A DNA stretch of 64,000 nucleotides from Mycobacterium sp. 050128 (lineage in GTDB: Bacteria; Actinomycetota; Actinomycetes; Mycobacteriales; Mycobacteriaceae): NCBI RefSeq assembly GCF_036409155.1, contig NZ_JAZGLW010000002.1, forward strand, positions 1-64,000, written 5' to 3'. Both the position numbers and the translations under genes were made by a program. Shown in pieces: positions 56,911 through 64,000 of this stretch; position 1 is the stretch's first letter; each line of letters opens with the position of its first letter. The notes below the pieces were generated by a model, which was given only the letters and a program-made list of their open reading frames with translations, ran no database searches and was not told where the DNA came from.

Positions 56911-57606
56911 ATGACCGAGATCGACGGTCGGTCGGACGTGGCTTACCGGTTAATCCGTCGCGCGATCGCCGAGGGAGACTTCGAGCCGGGCTCCCGGCTG
57001 GTTGAGCAGCGAATCGGCGAGATGTTCGATCTGTCCCGCACCCCGGTACGAGAAGCATTGCGGGCCTTGGCCGCCGACGGCCTGGTCGTCATCGAGCGCA
57101 ATCGGGGCGCGGTGGTCGCGACGCTGTCCGAGGCCGACATCCGCGACCACTACGAGCTACGCGCCAGGCTGGAATCGCTGGCCGCCGAGCGTGCCGCCGC
57201 GCGGATGGATGCCGAGGGCATCGCAGCTCTCGACGCCGCGATCGCGGACTTCGACGCGGGAATCGAGTTGGTGTCGGGCGGCTCGCTGGATGCGGGTTTG
57301 CGCCGAATCACGGCTGCCAACAGTGCCTTTCATCACTGCGTCGTCAAGGGTTCGCGCCATCGAAGGTTGTCTGTGCTACTCGTGCACGCGGTTGATATTC
57401 CGTTGGTATATCAGGTGTTCCGGCACCAATCGCGGGCCGATAGTGAACGCTCGAACCTGTTCCATCGAATGGTGCGTGACGCGATCGCGGCCGGTGAACC
57501 CGAGCGGGCCGGCGCTCTGATGGCCGAGCACATCATGCAAGGCCGCGACTGTGTTCTGGCATTGAGATCGCACGCGCACCTCGAAGCCGAAACTCATGCC
57601 TCGTGA
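56911..57606 (+). CDS. GntR-family regulator with FCD domain
   Basis: The 231-residue product has a winged HTH (RLIRRAIAEGDFEPGSRLVEQ and SRTPVREALRALAADGLVV) and an all-helical FCD ligand-binding domain (HYELRARLESLAAERAA; FHHCVVKGS). FCD members bind carboxylic acid metabolites, often with a metal. A GTG three codons earlier overlaps the stop of the preceding gene. It probably regulates the CMD gene and itself. Confidence 0.88.
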   Translation: MTEIDGRSDVAYRLIRRAIAEGDFEPGSRLVEQRIGEMFDLSRTPVREALRALAADGLVVIERNRGAVVATLSEADIRDHYELRARLESLAAERAAARMDAEGIAALDAAIADFDAGIELVSGGSLDAGLRRITAANSAFHHCVVKGSRHRRLSVLLVHAVDIPLVYQVFRHQSRADSERSNLFHRMVRDAIAAGEPERAGALMAEHIMQGRDCVLALRSHAHLEAETHAS

Positions 57607-57703
57607 TCGACATCAGGCGCTGTCCTGATAGGCGGGCGGTGATGCGTTCGTGATTGCGCTACGGGCCCGGCCCGATCGGTGAATATCGGGCCGCCCAAAT
57701 TGC

Positions 57704-57910
57704 TTACGCGGGAGTGTCGCCGCTCGAATAAACCGTGAAGTGACGGCCACCAGCGGCGACCGCGTGGTCAACCCCGGCGGCGCCTCGGCGGCCCCGAAAT
57801 GACGGGTGACGACGCATGGATTCGGCGCACTCACGCTCACGTCGCTGGGCTGCGATCCAAGCCGGATGTGACTGAAGGAAAATAACCGTCGAACCCGGTG
57901 CATTCGCCAT
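57704..57910 (-). CDS. Small basic protein of unknown function
   Basis: The 68-residue product begins at an ATG with AAAGGAG 9 nt upstream, which is a stronger ribosome-binding site than chance frames here have. It is Arg/His-rich in the middle (RRERECAESMRRHPSFRGRR) with no signal peptide or known domain. It lies between convergent neighbours and may be a small regulatory or nucleic-acid-binding protein. Confidence 0.45.
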   Translation of the reverse strand: MANAPGSTVIFLQSHPAWIAAQRRERECAESMRRHPSFRGRRGAAGVDHAVAAGGRHFTVYSSGDTPA

Positions 57911-58161
57911 GTTTGTCAACTCCTTTCAGACCAACCGACTCAACCGCAAAGCTATGGACGTGTTATGTGTTCGTATCCAGGATGCCCAGGCAATCCTGAG
58001 ACCAAACCAAGCGTGATCATGAGAATTGACCGTGAATTCATCCCAAATCCCGAGCTAGTGCCGTTCCGCCGTCCGTTTCGGGCGGCAGCGATCCAAATGT
58101 TAGCGACGGCCACCGACACGATTTCTGTTTCGACCCCGTAGCGCCGGGCTGCTATCGTCGC
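57911..58161. other. Intergenic stretch before the GH16 gene
   Basis: No gene or clear promoter is seen. A minus-strand open frame through this area is a shadow of the GH16 gene. Confidence 0.5.
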
Positions 58162-58995
58162 TTGCTTATGCCTGAGATGGACCGTCGCCGGATGATGCTG
58201 ACGACCGGGATCGGCGTGCTGGCCGCCGCGCTCCCCATCCCTGCGGCCAGGGCTTATCCGGGGCGGACCGCACCGCCAGGCGCGCCCAGCGGGCAAGCCG
58301 GGAACTACATATTCTCCGACGAATTCGACGGTCCGGCCGGTTCGGCCCCCGACCCGTCGAAGTGGGCGATCGCGAAAGCTCGCGAGACGATCAAAGACCC
58401 GACGTATTGGGAGCTGCCCGAGCACATCGGGCAGTACCGCGACGACCGCAAGAACGTGTTCGTCGACGGCAATTCCAACCTCGTCCTGCGTGCCGCAAAA
58501 GAGGGCCCCACCTACTTCAGCGGCAAGGTACAAAGCCTGTGGCGCGGCGGCGTCGGCCACACCTGGGAAACCCGGGTCAGACTGAACTGCCTGACCCCCG
58601 GCGCCTGGCCCGCTTACTGGCTCGGCAACGACGATCAGGGCGAGATCGACGTGATGGAGTGGTACGGCAACGGTAGCTGGCCGTCGGCGACCACCGTCCA
58701 CGCCAAGGCGAACGGCGGCGAGTGGAAGACCCACAACATCGCGGTCGACAGCGCCTGGCACACCTGGCGATGCCAGTGGGACGAGGCCGGCATCAGGTTC
58801 TGGAAGGACTATTCCGACGGCGCCCAGCCGTATTTCGACGTACCCGCCAGCTCGCTGCCGGATTGGCCGTTCAACGGCCCCGGCTACACCGTGTATCCGG
58901 TGTTCAACCTCGCCGTTGCCGGCTCCGGCGGTGGCGATCCCGGGCCGGGCACCTACCCCGCCGACATGCTCGTCGACTGGATACGCGTCTGGTAG
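58162..58995 (+). CDS. Tat-exported GH16 beta-1,3-glucanase-like protein (Rv0315-like)
   Basis: The 277-residue product has a Tat-type signal with MDRRRMMLTTGIGVLAA and a GH16 laminarinase domain (FSDEFDGPAGSAPDPSKW; catalytic GEIDVMEW, i.e. ExDxxE; VNLAVAG-like ending). It cleaves beta-1,3-glucans outside the cell. The start TTG plus MLMPEMDRRR resembles M. tuberculosis Rv0315 as recalled. The N-terminal linker is shorter than in Rv0315. Confidence 0.9.
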   Translation: MLMPEMDRRRMMLTTGIGVLAAALPIPAARAYPGRTAPPGAPSGQAGNYIFSDEFDGPAGSAPDPSKWAIAKARETIKDPTYWELPEHIGQYRDDRKNVFVDGNSNLVLRAAKEGPTYFSGKVQSLWRGGVGHTWETRVRLNCLTPGAWPAYWLGNDDQGEIDVMEWYGNGSWPSATTVHAKANGGEWKTHNIAVDSAWHTWRCQWDEAGIRFWKDYSDGAQPYFDVPASSLPDWPFNGPGYTVYPVFNLAVAGSGGGDPGPGTYPADMLVDWIRVW

Positions 58996-59004
58996 CCGGC
59001 GGCG

Positions 59005-59664
59005 TCAGCCCGGGATTCGGTCCCCGGCGAACCACGCGCTCGCTACCGCGCGGGTCTGCGGTGGCGGAAGGTGGGCGCCGGGCGCGCCCAGTTGACCGAT
59101 TTTGACCGTCCACGTCGGTCCCGTTCGGTCGTCTATGCAGGTCGGCGCGTTTTGGAGACACAGGACGACGAGACCGGCGCTGGCATTCCCGCACCAATAG
59201 GCGCCGACATACCCATCGTCTCGGCCGCCCCAGGCCCCGCCGTTGCGCAGCGAACAGCGGGTGCCGTCGTCGAGGGCCAGCGCATACGGTTCTGGTGACG
59301 CCGGGGGCCGCACCGGCGGCAGCTGACCGTTGTAGGTGACCCGATGCAGACGCTGGTCCCACGGATCGTCTACGCACAACAGCGATCCCGGCGTCGACGG
59401 CCAACAGGTGCCGGCGCCGGCCGCGCTCGGGGCGCACGAGTAGACGTCGTCGGCCACCGCCGAGGGCGACGCTTCGCAGCCCTCAACGAAGGGGACATTG
59501 CCCTCGGTAGGCATTTCGCGGTAGCCGTTGACGGCCTGCCCTTTGGATCCGACGGCCACCGTGGTGATCTGCTGGGTAGGCGGCGGATCGGCCCATACCG
59601 GTCCGGCGAACCCGACCATCAACATCACGACGACTGGCCCAACAGCAACTCGCCACGCGCTCAC
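59005..59664 (-). CDS. Secreted Cys-rich protein of unknown function
   Basis: The 219-residue product has a Sec-type signal (VAVGPVVVMLMVGFAGPVWA, cleavage after WA-DPP) and eight cysteines in the mature part, likely forming disulfides. Motifs such as CSLRNGGAWGGRDDGYVGAY and CWPSTPGSLLCVDD do not match a family I recognise. The GTG start is chosen because a longer frame lacks a signal pattern. It is convergent with the GH16 gene, with 9 bp between stops. Confidence 0.7.
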   Translation of the reverse strand: MSAWRVAVGPVVVMLMVGFAGPVWADPPPTQQITTVAVGSKGQAVNGYREMPTEGNVPFVEGCEASPSAVADDVYSCAPSAAGAGTCWPSTPGSLLCVDDPWDQRLHRVTYNGQLPPVRPPASPEPYALALDDGTRCSLRNGGAWGGRDDGYVGAYWCGNASAGLVVLCLQNAPTCIDDRTGPTWTVKIGQLGAPGAHLPPPQTRAVASAWFAGDRIPG

Positions 59665-59717
59665 CGAGCTAACAATCCTCCACGTTGGCCGCAATGTGAA
59701 TGGCGAACGCGCGTGGC

Positions 59718-60569
59718 TTATACCGCCGCGATCGGCCGCATGCCGGAATCCAGAGCTAGGCAGCGTTTTAGCAGTGCTTCGCTTGGTGGCTGGCGGAACG
59801 CCAGCACCATCTGCTCGCAACCGAGCCGCTCGAACTCCGGCAACAACGCGAGCTGTTCATCCACCTGGCCGGCTTCGCCCGGATGCAGCGACAGCTGTGC
59901 CGAGCGCAGGATCTCGGCCGGCGCGCGTTGCAGTTCGGCACACGCCTCGTCGAGTTGTGCGTTGACGGCACCCCATCGCTGCGGCCCCTCGTGTCCGGGC
60001 ATATTCCACATGTCGGCGTGACGCGCGACGACGCGCAGCATCTTCGGCTCGCTCCCGCCGATCACGATCGGCGGGTGTGGCTGCTGAAGGGGTTTGGGCT
60101 CGCACAGCGCGTCCTCGAGGGTGAAGAACTGCCCGTTGAAGGTGACCGATTCCTGCGTCCAGAGCCTGCGAAGCACGGTCAGCGCCTCGTCGACCATCGC
60201 GACGCGGGTGCCGGGGCCGGGAAACTCGATTCCGTACCCGCGATGTTCGGCCTCTATCCAGCCGGCGCCGATGCCGAAGTAGAGGCGTCCATCGGAAATG
60301 TGGTCGACGGTGACCGCCATATTGGCCATGAGCGCCAGGTTCCGGAACGTCACGCTGGACACCAGGCAGCCGATTCGCGCGCGCTTGGTGACCGCGGCCA
60401 TCGCGGCCAGCGTGGTCCAGCCCTCATAATTCGGGTCGGTGTTTTCCCCCGGTCCGTAGAAATGGTCGTAATCCCACACGGCTTCGAAACCCAGGCGGTC
60501 CGCGGTGCGCCACAACTGCTCAAGCTCGCGGTATTGGAAGCTCAAGTCGAATTTGACCGAGATCTGCAT
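59718..60569 (-). CDS. LLM-class F420-dependent oxidoreductase
   Basis: The 283-residue luciferase-like protein has FEAVWDYDHFYGPG, IGCLVSSVTFRNLA and TVDHISDGRLYFGIGAGW, the mycobacterial F420-dependent pattern. It is expected to use F420H2 with an unknown substrate. It lies 53 bp upstream of the secreted unknown gene on the same strand. It differs from the LLM enzyme at 29.5 kb by sequence of the C-terminal half. Confidence 0.84.
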   Translation of the reverse strand: MQISVKFDLSFQYRELEQLWRTADRLGFEAVWDYDHFYGPGENTDPNYEGWTTLAAMAAVTKRARIGCLVSSVTFRNLALMANMAVTVDHISDGRLYFGIGAGWIEAEHRGYGIEFPGPGTRVAMVDEALTVLRRLWTQESVTFNGQFFTLEDALCEPKPLQQPHPPIVIGGSEPKMLRVVARHADMWNMPGHEGPQRWGAVNAQLDEACAELQRAPAEILRSAQLSLHPGEAGQVDEQLALLPEFERLGCEQMVLAFRQPPSEALLKRCLALDSGMRPIAAV

Positions 60570-60728
60570 ATCGCGATCCTAAGATCGTCGCCGCACTTTG
60601 GCAGGGGAACAGTCCGCATTCCGATCTTGTCCCCCGATCGTAAGGTGCCAGACGCGCCGCATTCAAGAAACGCACGATCGGTGTGTCGGCCAAGGCGCCG
60701 AAATCGGTTGCGCAGGTTGCTAGTTGGC

Positions 60729-61568
60729 TCAATGGGTCAGTAGAGCCGCCGCGCTCCACGGCCTGCCGCCGGGGTGGCGTGGATCCGGTTGGGGCAGCCA
60801 TGCCGCGAGACGCATGATCATCGGCAAGCGATGGAATCGTTGGGCGGCGACAAGCAGCGATTCCACTTCGACGGTGCGCCAGCCCAGCTCTTCGAAATAG
60901 GCCACGCCGTTTTCCGGGGCGAATCGGAACGGCGCATTTTCCAGCAGGCCCGCCATCTTCTTGTTCATCATCTTTCGCAGACCCGGACCGGCGAAGTCGA
61001 GCATCCACCAGGCCACCTCGGGCCGGGTGATCGCCCGCGACAGTGAGACGACGTCGGCGTCGTCGAGATACATCACGAGGCCCTCGGTCAGCACCAAAGC
61101 CTTCTGCGCGCCGTCCAGCGCGTCGTCGAGGAATGCGTCCCGGGCCTGCGGGTCGGCGAGGTCGACGGCCGTACGGCTCAACCGGCATCGCGGTGTCTGA
61201 TCGGCGAGCAGTTGTGTCTTCTCCGCGAGTAACGCCGGCAAATCCGCCTCTACCCACCCGAGCTCGGCGGGAAGGTCCAACCGATAAGGCCGGGTATCCA
61301 GGCCGGCAGCCAGATTCAACACGCGGTCGCAACCGTTGGCGATGGCCTCGGCAATCGCATCGTCGATCAGTTTGGTGCGCGCGACGAGCCACCAGCCATT
61401 GCGCGTCGACCGGGGCACGTTGGCGACGATCGCGCGGCCATGTTCACCGGCCAGCATCCCGGCGAGCGGATCGTGAAACAGCGCGTCGGGGCGAGCAGAC
61501 TCGGTTGCCCGATGCAATGCCGTCCACCGGGCGGTGTCGGAAACGTGGGTGATGGTGTGTTCCGCCAT
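60729..61568 (-). CDS. Leucine-carboxyl-methyltransferase-type (TIGR00027) methyltransferase
   Basis: The 279-residue product has VLNLAAGLDTRPYRL, VEADLPALLAEK and ALVLTEGLVMYLDD, characteristic of the actinobacterial TIGR00027 family (M. tuberculosis Rv0726c-type). Substrates are unknown, possibly polyketide-linked. It starts the minus strand of a divergent interval with an inverted repeat, opposite an MDR oxidoreductase. Confidence 0.87.
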   Translation of the reverse strand: MAEHTITHVSDTARWTALHRATESARPDALFHDPLAGMLAGEHGRAIVANVPRSTRNGWWLVARTKLIDDAIAEAIANGCDRVLNLAAGLDTRPYRLDLPAELGWVEADLPALLAEKTQLLADQTPRCRLSRTAVDLADPQARDAFLDDALDGAQKALVLTEGLVMYLDDADVVSLSRAITRPEVAWWMLDFAGPGLRKMMNKKMAGLLENAPFRFAPENGVAYFEELGWRTVEVESLLVAAQRFHRLPMIMRLAAWLPQPDPRHPGGRPWSAAALLTH

Positions 61569-61650
61569 ATGTTGGGTTATAGCATTCGCCGCCCGAACGC
61601 GCCCGACGCGAGCTCAGATACCGCGAAATCTTTTGTAAAGCGCTGTGTCC

Positions 61651-61671
61651 CAATAGCTTTCATGGCTATTG
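61651..61671. promoter_or_regulatory. Inverted repeat in a divergent promoter
   Basis: CAATAGC-tttcatg-GCTATTG has perfect 7-bp arms with a 7-bp spacer and lies in an AT-rich part of the interval between the methyltransferase and the MDR gene. It is a candidate regulator site or a transcript hairpin. Confidence 0.5.
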
Positions 61672-61703
61672 ATCCGGAGATAAGCGTCCGGTAGCGTGCG
61701 CTC

Positions 61704-62717
61704 ATGCCTGATCGAAATCGCCGCTTCCTATTGCGTGAGCGCCCCTCCGGACGCATCGGCCCCAACACGTTCGAGCTCAGTGAGGAGGCGATCCCCGAGA
61801 TCGGGGATGGCGAAGCGCTGGTGCGTGTCGAATGGATCTCGCTCGATCCGACCAACCGGACCTGGATCAATGACACGCCGACCTACCTGCCTCCGGTCGG
61901 TATCGGCGAGGTGATGCGTGCGGGCGGGCTCGGCCGCGTCGTGGAATCGAAGAACCCCAATTATTCGGTCGGCCAGATCGTGCAGGGTCTCGTCGGTTGG
62001 CAGGAGTACGTAGTCGCGTCGGACACGATGCCGTTGTTCGGAGTCGACGTCGCTGAAGGCATCTCCCCCAGCGCCTACCTGGGCGCGCTCGGGACGACCG
62101 GGCTCACCGCCTGGGTCGGGATCCGCGACATCGGCAAGCCGCAGCCTGCAGAGACCGTTGTGGTCTCGGCCGCGGCGGGCGCGGTGGGCTCGGTCGCCGG
62201 CCAGCTTGCCAAGGCCGATGGCGCACGCGTTGTCGGGATCGCCGGCGGCCCGGACAAGTGCCGGTTGCTCACCGAGGAGCTCGGCTTCGACGCGGCCGTC
62301 GACTACCGCGCCGACGACTGGGTCGCCCAGCTGCGAGCGGCCACACCCAACGGCATCGACGTCGACTTCGAGAACGTCGGGGGCGTCATCATGGACGCGG
62401 TCTTCGCGCGCCTCAACATTCGCGCACGCGTGGCGCTGTGCGGTTTGATCTCCGGCTACAACGAGGCCGACCCGCCGCCGGGACCGCGCGCATTCGGCAA
62501 CCTGCTGATCCAGCGCGCGACGCTGCAGGGCTTTATCGTCCTGGACCACCTGGGCCGCGCACCCGAGGCAATCAGCGAAATCGCCGGGCTGATCGCCGCG
62601 GGCAAGCTGACCCCACTCGAGACGGTCGTGGAGGGTTTCGAACAGCTGCCGACGGCGATCAACATGCTGTTCGACGGCAAAAACGTCGGCAAGCTGGTGG
62701 TCAAGACGTCGAGTTAG
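61704..62717 (+). CDS. MDR-family NADP-dependent oxidoreductase
   Basis: The 337-residue product has VSAAAGAVGSVAGQLAK near residue 155, VGIAGGPDKC, and ENVGGVIMDAVF, matching leukotriene B4 12-hydroxydehydrogenase-like MDR proteins that reduce alpha,beta-unsaturated ketones with NADPH. No zinc ligands are seen. It is divergent from a methyltransferase. The substrate is unknown. Confidence 0.88.
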   Translation: MPDRNRRFLLRERPSGRIGPNTFELSEEAIPEIGDGEALVRVEWISLDPTNRTWINDTPTYLPPVGIGEVMRAGGLGRVVESKNPNYSVGQIVQGLVGWQEYVVASDTMPLFGVDVAEGISPSAYLGALGTTGLTAWVGIRDIGKPQPAETVVVSAAAGAVGSVAGQLAKADGARVVGIAGGPDKCRLLTEELGFDAAVDYRADDWVAQLRAATPNGIDVDFENVGGVIMDAVFARLNIRARVALCGLISGYNEADPPPGPRAFGNLLIQRATLQGFIVLDHLGRAPEAISEIAGLIAAGKLTPLETVVEGFEQLPTAINMLFDGKNVGKLVVKTSS

Positions 62718-63039
62718 GACCCTACAGCCTCGCCACGACGAGAACTTTCGAGTGATCCGTAGGCACGCACCGCGTCGCGCATCAGCCGGTCGCGATCGGC
62801 GCCCGGCGCGTTGAGTTCAAGCGACGGCGTCGATCGCGTGCTGCTGGTCAGACCTCGTGACCCGCTGTCCCCGCACCGGCTTTCTTTGCTCGCCGCAACG
62901 AGCCCACGCAGCTGAGCGTTACGTCGATTGACAATCGGCGTGGTCGGCAGCGGCACGAGAAGATGGGAATTATCGTGTTTGGCTACAGCACTGATTAGCT
63001 GGTGGCTACCGACAGCTTGGAACCACTAGGACGTGACAC
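62718..63039. other. Intergenic stretch with a doubtful small ORF
   Basis: A minus-strand frame at 62714-62956 would encode 80 Arg/Ser-rich residues and overlaps the preceding stop, but it has no family similarity and I do not call it a gene. No hairpin of note was seen. The next gene starts at 63040. Confidence 0.5.
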
Positions 63040-64000
63040 ATGGTCGAGGACGTCGCCGAGCTCAATCCTGCTGTGCCCCAGCTGCACCGAGGCCTGTCCA
63101 ACCGTCACATTCAGTTGATCGCGATCGGAGGAACGATCGGGACCGGTCTGTTCATGGGCGCCGGGCGAACAATCTCCCGGGCCGGCCCATCGGTGGTTTT
63201 GGTTTACGGGATCATCGGTTTTTTCCTGTTTTTCGTGCTGCGCGCGATGGGCGAGCTGCTGTTGTCGAACCTGAACTACAAGTCCTTCGTCGACTTCGCG
63301 GCCGACCTATTGGGGCCCGCGGCAGGGTTTTTCGTCGGGTGGTCGTACTGGTTCGCCTGGATCGTCACGGGCATCGCGGAACTCGTCGCGATCGCGGGCT
63401 ACCTACAGTTCTGGTGGCCCGGTCTCCCGGCATGGGTGCCGGCGCTGATCGCGGGTGTTCTGATCCTGCTCATCAATCTGTTCAGCGTGCGCAACTTCGG
63501 GGAGATCGAATTCTGGTTCGCCTTAATCAAAATCGTCGCGATCATCAGCCTGATGGTCGTCGGAGCGCTCCTGCTGGCAACCAATTTCGTTTCGCCGCAG
63601 GGACATCCCGCGACGATCGAAAACCTTTGGAACAACGGCGGTTTCTTCGCCACGGGCTTCGCGGGCATGGTCGGCGGATTCCAGGTCGCGTTTTTCGCGT
63701 TCGTGGGCGTGGAACTCGTCGGCGCCGCGGCGGCCGAGACGGCTGACCCGCGTCGCACTCTTCCTCGCGCGATCAACGCGGTGCCGCTGCGCGTGGCGAT
63801 CTTCTATATCGGTGCGCTGCTGGTGATCCTCACCGTTGTCGAATGGCGGCGGTTCGACAGCAACCAGTCCCCGTTTGTCGCGATGTTCTCCCTGGCCGGA
63901 CTTGGCGGTGCGGCGTCGATCGTCAACTTCGTCGTGATCACCGCGGCCTCCTCCTCCGCCAACTCCGGGATGTACTCCACCGGCCGCATGCTTTACGGTC
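63040..64000 (+). CDS. cycA: CycA-like amino acid permease (3' end outside window)
   Basis: From the ATG at 63040, 320 residues are visible and the frame is still open at the window edge. The sequence, VPQLHRGLSNRHIQLIAIGG with GTIGTGLFMGAG, AMGELLLSNLNYKSFVDFAA and SSSANSGMYSTGRMLYG, is that of the APC-family D-serine/D-alanine/glycine transporter (CycA, relevant to D-cycloserine uptake). Eight or so helices lie in the visible part. The last visible segment is a helix of the same fold, so the full length would be about 550 residues. Confidence 0.85.
   Translation, partial: MVEDVAELNPAVPQLHRGLSNRHIQLIAIGGTIGTGLFMGAGRTISRAGPSVVLVYGIIGFFLFFVLRAMGELLLSNLNYKSFVDFAADLLGPAAGFFVGWSYWFAWIVTGIAELVAIAGYLQFWWPGLPAWVPALIAGVLILLINLFSVRNFGEIEFWFALIKIVAIISLMVVGALLLATNFVSPQGHPATIENLWNNGGFFATGFAGMVGGFQVAFFAFVGVELVGAAAAETADPRRTLPRAINAVPLRVAIFYIGALLVILTVVEWRRFDSNQSPFVAMFSLAGLGGAASIVNFVVITAASSSANSGMYSTGRMLYG

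Noticed and set aside
57952..58761. 269-residue minus-strand frame overlapping the GH16 gene
   Set aside because: Antisense shadow without family similarity or ribosome-binding site.
62714..62956. 80-residue minus-strand frame after the MDR gene
   Set aside because: Low-complexity Arg/Ser composition and no similarity; stop-overlap alone is insufficient.

Overview
The window is high-GC actinobacterial DNA, almost certainly from a non-tuberculous Mycobacterium. The evidence is a furA-katG pair close to that of M. tuberculosis, a beta-carbonic anhydrase close to Rv1284, a GH16 glucanase close to Rv0315, two Tat-dependent Rv2525c-like proteins, three cutinase-like proteins, LpqH- and LGFP-type lipoproteins, an LdtB-type L,D-transpeptidase and several F420-type enzymes. 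Family names come from reading the translated sequence and from memory; no database search was run. No rRNA, tRNA or CRISPR array was seen.

Layout. 1-95: probable terminus of an IS21-family element cut by the window edge. 0.4-4 kb: XRE regulator, SDR, a DHFR-like reductase and small membrane ORFs. 4-9 kb: a five-gene tmoABCDE-type toluene/alkene monooxygenase operon, without its reductase, divergent from canA and a Cys-rich MarR regulator. 9-15 kb: GMC oxidoreductase, Rv2525c-like protein, two lipoproteins, and a TetR/quinone-oxidoreductase divergent pair. 15-22 kb: a signalling block with a Ser/Thr kinase carrying an extracellular YVTN propeller and two intact-looking GGDEF/EAL proteins. 22-26 kb: small secreted proteins, including one with three WWDP repeats, plus an NlpC/P60 hydrolase, a DUF732 protein, a secreted FKBP, a methyltransferase and a SnoaL protein.

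26-41 kb: lactate permease, an atypical glucose-6-phosphate dehydrogenase paired with an LLM oxidoreductase, two cutinases, a GT1 glycosyltransferase, a DMT transporter, a redoxin, MOSC, PPOX, methyltransferase, an oxidase-Rieske fusion, a coiled-coil protein and an L,D-transpeptidase. 41-44 kb: furA-katG with a leaderless-type promoter and a very strong terminator. 44-50 kb: two hydrolases, a second Rv2525c-like protein, a second GMC oxidoreductase, and an SDR-SRPBCC operon divergent from its probable TetR regulator. 50-54.5 kb: a tightly overlapped GT4 / methyltransferase / alpha-toroid operon facing a convergent methyltransferase, the best candidate here for an uncharacterised biosynthetic module. 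54.5-64 kb: a third cutinase, GDPD, carboxymuconolactone-decarboxylase-like protein with a GntR regulator, GH16 glucanase, a secreted unknown, an LLM oxidoreductase, a TIGR00027-type methyltransferase, an MDR oxidoreductase, and the start of a cycA-type permease that runs off the window.

Functionally the window is a mosaic of cell-envelope, redox/xenobiotic and signalling genes. Many divergent pairs have clear inverted repeats in the shared promoter, which points to local TetR/MarR/GntR-type control.
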